From Mageeibacillus sp. UBA5734 (GTDB lineage: Bacteria; Bacillota; Clostridia; Saccharofermentanales; UBA5734): a stretch of 10,996 nt of DNA. Positions 6,332 through 10,996 of this stretch are shown in pieces. The stretch is taken from assembly GCA_002419365.1 (NCBI GenBank), contig DIGA01000110.1, forward strand, positions 1 through 10,996, in the 5' to 3' direction. The position numbers and the translations under genes were made by a program. Below the pieces are notes generated by a model. The model saw nothing but the letters and a program-made list of their open reading frames with translations, did not search any database and had not been told where the DNA came from. Each line of letters starts with the position of its first letter. Within the stretch, counting starts at the first letter, position 1.

Positions 6332-7075
6332 ATGGATTTTTCTAATTTAGTCGATGAAATCACCCGTCGCGTCCTGGGCAGGATCCAATCCGCAGGCGAC
6401 TCTCTTGTAACTGCCAAGCCAAAGCTCCTGATCCTGACTGCGGCGCAAAATGCCCGCTTTGACCATTTCCTGTCCACTACCCGGCTCGGTGACTGCTATG
6501 ATCTCAGCTGCTCCTCTGACCCTTGTCCGGAAGAAAATCTGGATGCCTATGAAGCCCTGGTGCTGTTTGACTTGCGCATTGAAGAGCTCGGCCGCATCAG
6601 TGCGGGTGTCTGTGGATCACCTTATTCCTGTCTGGTCACACGGGCCATTCTCACAGGTAAACGCATCTATCTGCCGGCACGCGAGATCGAATTGCTTTGC
6701 TACGAGCAGTCTGCACCGCCCCGCTATTTTGCCATGATGAAGGAAAAGCTGGACCTGCTCGAGCAGTCTGGTGTCAAAATCTGCAGTCTGGAAGAGCTCG
6801 AGTCGGAACTGCTTGGTCTGGCCACACGCAAGTCTGCACAGGCCTGCGCTGCGCCGGTTATCAAGCCTTCTGAAAGCAAAGCCCCTGCCGGGCAGCGCCC
6901 GGGTGCTGCTTCATCCTTCCGGGTTGACAAACGTGTATTGACCGAAAAAGACCTGATCGAAGCCAGGATGAAAGGCGCCACCGATGTTTTGATCAAAAAG
7001 ACCTGCATCATCACCGATCTGGCCTGTGAGTATGCCCGGGCCCGCCAGCTGAACCTGGTCAGGGATGCTGACTGA
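6332..7075 (+). CDS. Conserved eut-operon protein of unknown function, PduM/EutQ-N-like C-terminus
   Basis: A 247-residue protein. I recognise it as the uncharacterised protein often found in Gram-positive eut operons (I recall a family annotated simply as 'ethanolamine utilization protein'). Three parts are visible. Residues 1-20 (MDFSNLVDEITRRVLGRIQS) form a likely amphipathic helix like microcompartment encapsulation peptides. Residues about 30-170 look like an alpha/beta domain (KLLILTA strand, YEALVLFDL strand, GKRIYLPAREIE, MKEKLDLLEQSGVKI), perhaps Rossmann/flavodoxin-like. After a low-complexity linker, residues 200-244 (VLTEKDLIEARMKGATDV, CIITDLACEYARARQLNLV) resemble the end of Salmonella PduM and the start of enterobacterial EutQ. 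It is Cys-rich in the middle (nine cysteines in all) without an obvious CxxC motif. AAAGGAGG at 6319-6326 supports the ATG. The function is unknown; a structural or cargo role is inferred from context. Confidence 0.85.
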   Translation: MDFSNLVDEITRRVLGRIQSAGDSLVTAKPKLLILTAAQNARFDHFLSTTRLGDCYDLSCSSDPCPEENLDAYEALVLFDLRIEELGRISAGVCGSPYSCLVTRAILTGKRIYLPAREIELLCYEQSAPPRYFAMMKEKLDLLEQSGVKICSLEELESELLGLATRKSAQACAAPVIKPSESKAPAGQRPGAASSFRVDKRVLTEKDLIEARMKGATDVLIKKTCIITDLACEYARARQLNLVRDAD

Positions 7076-7100
7076 AAATGCTGGACCGATGATAAGCAGA

Positions 7101-7106
7101 AGGAGG
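7101..7106 (+). promoter_or_regulatory. Ribosome binding site that fixes the eutN start at ATG 7114
   Basis: AGGAGG is followed seven bases later by ATG at 7114, giving MIVAKVIGNIW, the usual EutN/CcmL start. The in-frame GTG at 7108 is only one base from the site, too close to be used, so the two-residue longer version is unlikely. Confidence 0.8.
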
Positions 7107-7113
7107 TGTGAAC

Positions 7114-7395
7114 ATGATTGTCGCCAAAGTGATCGGGAATATCTGGGCCACACGCAAGGAAGACAAGCTCAACGGCCTGAAGCTGTTGATTGTCCAGCCC
7201 CTGAACATCCTGGATGATTCCAGAAGTGATGCGCCCATCGTCGCAGCTGACATCATCGGTGCCGGCATTGGCGAAACAGTCCTTGTCGTCAGCGGCAGTT
7301 CGGCGCGAGGTGCGACTGGCAATATCCAGACGCCAGTCGATGCAACCGTTGTCGGCATCGTCGATGATCGAGAGATCGATCCTTCTGTGCTCTGA
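7114..7395 (+). CDS. eutN: Pentameric vertex shell protein EutN (EutN/CcmL family)
   Basis: A 93-residue BMC-P protein whose pentamers (reported as hexamers in some crystals of E. coli EutN) cap the vertices of the polyhedral shell. The sequence is typical: MIVAKVIGNIWATRKEDKLNG at the start, KLLIVQPL strand, IVAADIIGAGIGETVLVVSGSSAR in the middle (the glycine-rich turn and SGSSAR are hallmark), and PVDATVVGIVDDREID at the end. It is the only vertex-type gene in the window. The start was chosen as the ATG at 7114 because of the spacing to AGGAGG. It sits between the unknown protein and the pduS-like gene, with 20 bases to the latter. High confidence. Confidence 0.96.
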   Translation: MIVAKVIGNIWATRKEDKLNGLKLLIVQPLNILDDSRSDAPIVAADIIGAGIGETVLVVSGSSARGATGNIQTPVDATVVGIVDDREIDPSVL

Positions 7396-7415
7396 AAGTC
7401 CGGAGGAAAGCCCCT

Positions 7416-8774
7416 ATGGAATTTCTCAAAGCCATTCAGGAAGCTGGCGTTGTCGGTGCCGGAGGTGCCGGTTTCCCGACTCATGTCAAACTGGCCGGCA
7501 AGGCCAGGGCGCTGATCATCAATGCGGCTGAATGTGAGCCTCTGATCGAGACAGACAAATACCTGTGCCGGACCCAGGCCGAAACCATCGTGACAGCCAT
7601 CAACGCAGTCAGCGACCAGATCGGGGCCGAAAGGCGTGTGATTGCACTCAAAGGCAAATACCACACGGAGATTGAAACCCTGCGCCAGGCGATTGCCAAA
7701 GCCGGAGCCCAGATCGAGCTTTTCGAAATGGGAGCGTATTATCCGGCCGGTGACGAACAGATCATGGTCCAGCAAATCCTGGGCGTTTCTGTGCCTGAGC
7801 GCGGGATCCCGCTCGATGTCGGCGCCGTCGTCAACAATGTCGGTACACTGGTCAACATTGCCGATGCTTTGCAAGGCCATCCGGTGATCGACAAGTACCT
7901 CTCTGTTGCCGGCGAAGTGGACAAGCCCCTGATGTTCAAAGTGCCCATCGGCACGCCTGTTACCGAGGTCCTCAACCAGGCTGGACTCAGGATGACCGAC
8001 TATGCCCTGATCCTCGGTGGGCCCATGATGGGCCTGATGATGGTTGACCCCCAGAAAATCGCCAGTACCGTTGTCACCAAGACATTGGGCAGCCTGATTG
8101 TCCTGCCGGCCGGGCACACCATGGTCCAGACCTGGCGCATGCGCCAGAATGTCGGCCGCCTGCGCCACCAGACAAAAAGCGCCTGCATCCAGTGCCGCAT
8201 GTGCACCGACCTCTGCCCGCGCTACCTGATCGGCCACCAGATGCGGCCGCATCTGGTCATGCGCAACTTCTGGCGCGAGGATGCCATTTCGGATCCTGAA
8301 GAATACATCCGGGCGTTTGGCGACGCCGTCAATTGCTGCGATTGCGGCATCTGTGAAGAATTTGCCTGTCCGATGGGCCTGTCGCCGCGCAAAGTCAACG
8401 ACCATTTCAAGCAGATGATCCGTCAGAAAGGTCTCACGGTGCCAAGAAATCTTCAGCCCACAGCCCGTCCTGGCCTCAACGAAGGGCGGACACCGACCCT
8501 GCGCCTGGTCGCCCGGCTTGGCCTCACCGCCTATTCCGGTCGCCATGCCACCGAGTGCCGCGAATTCACGCCAGACTCTGTCTTCATCCCGTTCCGCCAG
8601 CACATCGGCAAACCGGCAGTCCCCATCCGGCAAGTGGGTGAACACGTCCGGCGCGGCGAGCTGCTCGCCCAGGCCGATCCAGACGGACTCTCAGCCAATA
8701 TCCACTGCAGTCTCGATGGCATCCTCACGGAAATCAGCGCAACCGGTGCCCGCATCAGCCGGAAGGAGGTATGA
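7416..8774 (+). CDS. pduS: PduS-like flavin/Fe-S corrinoid reductase (RnfC/SLBB family)
   Basis: A 452-residue electron-transfer protein. PduS is known as an NADH-dependent, flavin- and Fe-S-containing cobalamin reductase that supplies cob(I)alamin to the adenosyltransferase. Features in order: the glycine-rich GVVGAGGAGFPTHVK (residues 11-24) and NAAECEPL of the RnfC/NuoF-type FMN/NAD domain; an SLBB-like region with GTPVTEVLNQAG and LGGPMMG; then two [4Fe-4S] motifs, CIQCRMCTDLCP (C257, C260, C263, C267) and CCDCGICEEFACPMGLSPRK (C307, C310, C313, C318); finally a C-terminal region with FIPFRQHIGKPAVPIRQVGEHVRRGELLAQ, like the barrel-sandwich segment of PduS. CGGAGG at 7401-7406 supports the ATG. 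The stop lies within five bases of the PduT-like start, so the pair is translationally linked. RnfC is less likely since no other rnf genes are nearby and the partner is PduT. Confidence 0.93.
   Translation: MEFLKAIQEAGVVGAGGAGFPTHVKLAGKARALIINAAECEPLIETDKYLCRTQAETIVTAINAVSDQIGAERRVIALKGKYHTEIETLRQAIAKAGAQIELFEMGAYYPAGDEQIMVQQILGVSVPERGIPLDVGAVVNNVGTLVNIADALQGHPVIDKYLSVAGEVDKPLMFKVPIGTPVTEVLNQAGLRMTDYALILGGPMMGLMMVDPQKIASTVVTKTLGSLIVLPAGHTMVQTWRMRQNVGRLRHQTKSACIQCRMCTDLCPRYLIGHQMRPHLVMRNFWREDAISDPEEYIRAFGDAVNCCDCGICEEFACPMGLSPRKVNDHFKQMIRQKGLTVPRNLQPTARPGLNEGRTPTLRLVARLGLTAYSGRHATECREFTPDSVFIPFRQHIGKPAVPIRQVGEHVRRGELLAQADPDGLSANIHCSLDGILTEISATGARISRKEV
8763..8769 (+). promoter_or_regulatory. 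Ribosome binding site that fixes the pduT-like start at ATG 8780
   Basis: AAGGAGG lies in the last codons of the pduS-like gene. The ATG at 8771, overlapping the pduS stop, is only one base away, too close. The ATG at 8780 is ten bases away and gives MGNAIGMLEFTSIARG, which lines up with MSQAIGILELTSIAKG of Salmonella PduT (from memory) and puts the Fe-S cysteine at the same position, 38. Confidence 0.75.
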
Positions 8775-8779
8775 AAGCG

Positions 8780-9319
8780 ATGGGAAATGCAATCGGCATG
8801 CTCGAATTCACCAGTATTGCGCGGGGCATCGAGGCCAGTGATTTCATGGTCAAGGCTGCCCAAGTCGACCTGATCCGGTCTTCCACGATCTGTCCCGGCA
8901 AATATGTGGTGATTGTGTCTGGAAATACCGGCGATGTCACCGCCTCCATGGCGGCTGGCGAGAAAAAGGGCGAAGGCTATGTGGTGGACCAGCTCCTGAT
9001 CCCCAACATCCACCCCCAGCTGATCCCAGCGATCAACATGACGGTCCAGATCGACCAGCCGGGTGCGGTCGGGGTCCTGGAGTATTTCTCCGTCGCCTCG
9101 GCCATCCGGGCGGCAGACATCGCAGCCAAAGCTGCCCAGATCACCCTGATCGAAGTGCGCATCGGCTTTGCCATCGGTGGCAAAGGGTATGTCACGCTGA
9201 CCGGAGATGTCGGCGCGGTTCGCGCCGCGGTGGCAGCCGCCATTGCCCAGACCGAACTGCTGGTCGGCAGTGCGGTGATTCCCAAACCCTCCCCCAAGCT
9301 CTTCTCCGCTTTGCTTTAA
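8780..9319 (+). CDS. pduT: PduT-like tandem-BMC shell protein with pore Fe-S cysteine
   Basis: A 179-residue trimeric shell protein with two BMC domains in unpermuted order. The first repeat runs from AIGMLEFTSIARGIEASDFMVKAAQVDL and the second from AVGVLEYFSVASAIRAADIAAKAAQITL, ending AVIPKPSPK. STICPGKY places a cysteine at residue 38, the position that holds the [4Fe-4S] cluster at the trimer pore in PduT. NIHPQLIPAI in the linker also matches PduT. In PDU compartments PduT binds PduS and is thought to pass electrons through the shell; here it follows the pduS-like gene directly, consistent with the same pairing. The start at 8780 was chosen from ribosome-site spacing and alignment to PduT; the upstream in-frame ATG at 8771 would add three residues. 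Confident as a PduT-family protein; its role in a eut operon is inferred. Confidence 0.93.
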   Translation: MGNAIGMLEFTSIARGIEASDFMVKAAQVDLIRSSTICPGKYVVIVSGNTGDVTASMAAGEKKGEGYVVDQLLIPNIHPQLIPAINMTVQIDQPGAVGVLEYFSVASAIRAADIAAKAAQITLIEVRIGFAIGGKGYVTLTGDVGAVRAAVAAAIAQTELLVGSAVIPKPSPKLFSALL

Positions 9320-9354
9320 GTTCAAATGAATCCAAATAGAAAAGGAGAATCGGC

Positions 9355-10593
9355 ATGTTTCAGGAATTAATTGACAATGTGACCAACGTCGGTATCTTTA
9401 CGGAAAGCTTTTCCGGCTGGATTTCGAACCTCTCCATCAACTCGGTCATCATCTTCATCATGATGATCTTCATGTTCGTCGGTGCGATCGACAAGATCCG
9501 CGGCAACAAGAAAGGCTATGGCGAGGAATTCGACAATGGCTTCAATGCCATGGGCCCCCTGGCCATCGCCATGGCCGGTGTCGTCGCCGCCGCCCCTGTC
9601 CTGGCCGTGATTTTGAAACCGATCCTGGTTCCGGTTTATGCCATTTTTGGCGCAGACCCGGCCATGTTCGCCACCACCCTGCTGGCATGCGACATGGGCG
9701 GCTATCCGCTGGCGATGCAACTGGCTGCCAATGAGACCATCGGCAACTTTGCCGGCCTGATCCTGGGCACCATGATGGGCCCGACGATCGTTTTCACCAT
9801 TCCGGTTGCTCTCTCAATCATCAAGAAAGAAGACCGTCCCTACCTCGGCGCCGGTATCCTGGCTGGCATGATCACCATCCCGATCGGTTCGATCGTTGGT
9901 GGTCTTCTGATGAACTTGACCCCCTACAAAATCGACCTCGGCACGATCATTGTCAACCTGATCCCGGTCATCATCATTGCCGGCCTGATCGTCCTCGGCC
10001 TGTGGTTCATCCCGGCCAAAATGATCACGGGATTCAATAAATTCGGCACCGGCGTCACCGTCACCATCACCGTCTTCACAGCCCTGGCTGTTTTCCAATA
10101 CCTGACTGGCATCCGTTTCCCGCTACTCGACCTCATGGTCGACCGTGACAAAAATGGCGGATCGATTCCGCTCGAAACCGGCCTTCTGATCTGCGGCCAG
10201 ATCTCCATCGTCCTGATCGGCGCCTTCCCGATGGTCAAGTGGATCACCAAGACCTTCGGCAAGCCGCTGCAGGCTGTCGGCAAAGCCTTTGGCATGAATG
10301 ACATCGGCTCCACAGGTCTCGTTGCCACTCTGGCCAACAACATCCCGATGTTCAACATCATGCATGACATGAATCCGAAGGGCAAATTGCTCAACGTCGC
10401 TTTCGCCGTATCTGCTGCCTTCGTCTTTGGTGACCACCTCGGTTTCACCGCTGGTGTCAACAAGGATATGATCTTCCCGGTCATCGTCGGCAAATTGGTC
10501 GCTGGTTTCACAGCCCTGCTCCTGGCCAATGTGCTGGCTCCGAAACTGCTCTCAAAAATCCAGAGCAATGAAGAAACGAAAGAACAGGCCTGA
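9355..10593 (+). CDS. eutH: EutH, ethanolamine permease (integral membrane protein)
   Basis: Membrane protein that brings protonated ethanolamine into the cell at low external concentration or low pH, when free diffusion of the neutral form is too slow. The 412 residues (about 408 in E. coli, from memory) contain about ten to eleven hydrophobic stretches, e.g. INSVIIFIMMIFMFVGAI near 30-47, LAIAMAGVVAAAPVLAVIL, GILAGMITIPIGSIVGGLLM and TIIVNLIPVIIIAGLIVLGL. Family-conserved blocks are visible: FNAMGPLAIAMAG, LLACDMGGYPLAMQLA, ILGTMMGPTIVFTIPVAL, GLVATLANNIPMFNIMHDM and NVAFAVSAAFVFGDHLGFTAG. The C-terminus is short, charged and soluble. AAAGGAG at 9340-9346 supports the ATG. It follows the shell and electron genes after 35 bases and precedes eutQ by two. 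Very confident. Confidence 0.96.
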   Translation: MFQELIDNVTNVGIFTESFSGWISNLSINSVIIFIMMIFMFVGAIDKIRGNKKGYGEEFDNGFNAMGPLAIAMAGVVAAAPVLAVILKPILVPVYAIFGADPAMFATTLLACDMGGYPLAMQLAANETIGNFAGLILGTMMGPTIVFTIPVALSIIKKEDRPYLGAGILAGMITIPIGSIVGGLLMNLTPYKIDLGTIIVNLIPVIIIAGLIVLGLWFIPAKMITGFNKFGTGVTVTITVFTALAVFQYLTGIRFPLLDLMVDRDKNGGSIPLETGLLICGQISIVLIGAFPMVKWITKTFGKPLQAVGKAFGMNDIGSTGLVATLANNIPMFNIMHDMNPKGKLLNVAFAVSAAFVFGDHLGFTAGVNKDMIFPVIVGKLVAGFTALLLANVLAPKLLSKIQSNEETKEQA

Positions 10594-10595
10594 TC

Positions 10596-10996
10596 ATGAA
10601 CATCAGTGAAGCGCTGGTGCGCGAAATCGTGGAGAAAGTCGTCCAGACCATGCTGGCAGAACCTGCCAACCAGCCGGCTGCGGATGATTTCATCAAGTGC
10701 AAGGATCCCAGTGGTGTCCTGATGGTCAAAACCGATACCGTACGCTGCGAGCCGTTCGGCGGGGTGCCCGGTGTGGCCCTGAAAGACATCGTCACCCTGC
10801 AGGAAGCTCCGCGCATGGGAGCCGGCATCATGGAGCTCGACCATGGCGCCCAGTTTGAATGGACGCTCAACTACGACGAGTACGACATCGTTCTCGATGG
10901 CACACTGGAGATCAAGATCGACGGCCGCTCCGTCAGCGGCCAGTGTGGTGACATCATCTACATCCCCAAGGGCAGCCACATCTTTTTTGCCACCCC
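10596..10996 (+). CDS. eutQ: EutQ, cupin-fold ethanolamine utilization protein with acetate kinase-like role (3' truncated by window)
   Basis: The first 133 residues are present; the 3' end lies beyond the window. The reading frame is open from the ATG to base 10996. The cupin region matches EutQ closely: MGAGIMELDHGAQFEWTLNYDEYDIVLDGTLEI, then GQCGDIIYIPKGSHIFFATP (compare WTLNYDEIDMVLEGEL and GDVMFIPKGSSI of E. coli EutQ, from memory). Salmonella EutQ has been reported to have acetate kinase activity, which would turn PduL's acetyl phosphate into acetate plus ATP. The N-terminus is shorter than in E. coli: it starts with a helix-forming MNISEALVREIVEKVVQTML, like an encapsulation peptide, and lacks the ITANDIREA-type module. 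It starts two bases after eutH with no strong ribosome site (only ACAGG nearby), suggesting coupled translation. Confident in the family. Confidence 0.92.
   Translation, partial: MNISEALVREIVEKVVQTMLAEPANQPAADDFIKCKDPSGVLMVKTDTVRCEPFGGVPGVALKDIVTLQEAPRMGAGIMELDHGAQFEWTLNYDEYDIVLDGTLEIKIDGRSVSGQCGDIIYIPKGSHIFFAT

Noticed and set aside
5317..6477. 386-residue minus-strand open frame spanning pduL, eutJ and the next gene
   Set aside because: It crosses three clearly real + strand genes and their gaps, with composition typical of antisense shadow frames and no family motifs.
7059..8645. 528-residue open frame on the minus strand opposite the pduS-like gene
   Set aside because: It is a shadow of codon bias in a GC-rich gene. 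The protein has no recognisable domain, while the + strand frame has two perfect [4Fe-4S] motifs and a ribosome binding site.
7416..8774. RnfC subunit of an Rnf complex instead of PduS
   Set aside because: No other rnf genes are nearby, the length and the CPMGLSPR region fit PduS, and the next gene is PduT-like.
1..10996. tRNA/rRNA genes, CRISPR arrays, insertion sequences, B12 riboswitch
   Set aside because: No matching structure was seen: genes are packed with short gaps of 2-84 bases, and no gap is long enough for a cobalamin riboswitch or a mobile element. Operon promoters and any EutV/EutX-type regulation would lie outside the window.

Overview
The window is one co-directional (+ strand) operon segment for ethanolamine breakdown inside a bacterial microcompartment (eut metabolosome). 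It is gene-dense, with no intergenic gap above about 85 bases. It begins within or at the very start of eutC and ends inside eutQ. The organism is most likely an anaerobic, cobalamin-using member of the Bacillota (Firmicutes) with a fairly GC-rich genome. The support is strong AGGAGG-type ribosome binding sites before most genes, a Gram-positive type gene order (eutC-L-BMC-E-M-T-D-J-unknown-N-...-H-Q), an EutT without the enterobacterial cysteine motif, and an AdhE-like EutE. The taxon is an inference and the exact lineage cannot be named from the sequence.

Layout: eutC (ammonia-lyase small subunit), eutL (trimeric shell protein), a hexameric-type BMC shell protein with a long C-terminal extension, eutE (acetylating acetaldehyde dehydrogenase), eutM (hexameric shell protein), eutT (corrinoid adenosyltransferase), pduL/eutD (phosphotransacylase), eutJ (actin/Hsp70-fold chaperone-like protein), a 247-residue protein of unknown function related at its C-terminus to PduM/EutQ, eutN (pentameric vertex protein), pduS-like Fe-S/flavin corrinoid reductase, pduT-like Fe-S trimeric shell protein, eutH (ethanolamine permease) and partial eutQ (cupin-fold, acetate kinase-like).

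How they work together: EutH imports ethanolamine. EutBC (eutB presumably lies upstream) uses adenosylcobalamin to make acetaldehyde and ammonia inside the shell. EutE makes acetyl-CoA, PduL converts it to acetyl phosphate, and EutQ may take that to acetate and ATP. EutT adenosylates cob(I)alamin, which PduS could supply by reduction, with PduT as an Fe-S electron port through the shell. EutL, the extended BMC protein, EutM, EutN and PduT build the shell.

The most interesting points are: a Pdu-type electron-transfer pair (PduS-PduT) embedded in a eut operon; a shell protein with a Rho-N/SAP-like C-terminal domain on a Gly/Gln- and Pro/Ala-rich linker; a short sequence module shared by EutT, the 247-residue protein and (from memory) enterobacterial EutQ and PduM, which the local EutQ lacks; and an EutT lacking the HX11CCX2C metal motif. 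Comparisons to enterobacterial proteins are from memory, not from a database search. No RNA genes, mobile elements, CRISPR arrays or convincing terminators were seen.
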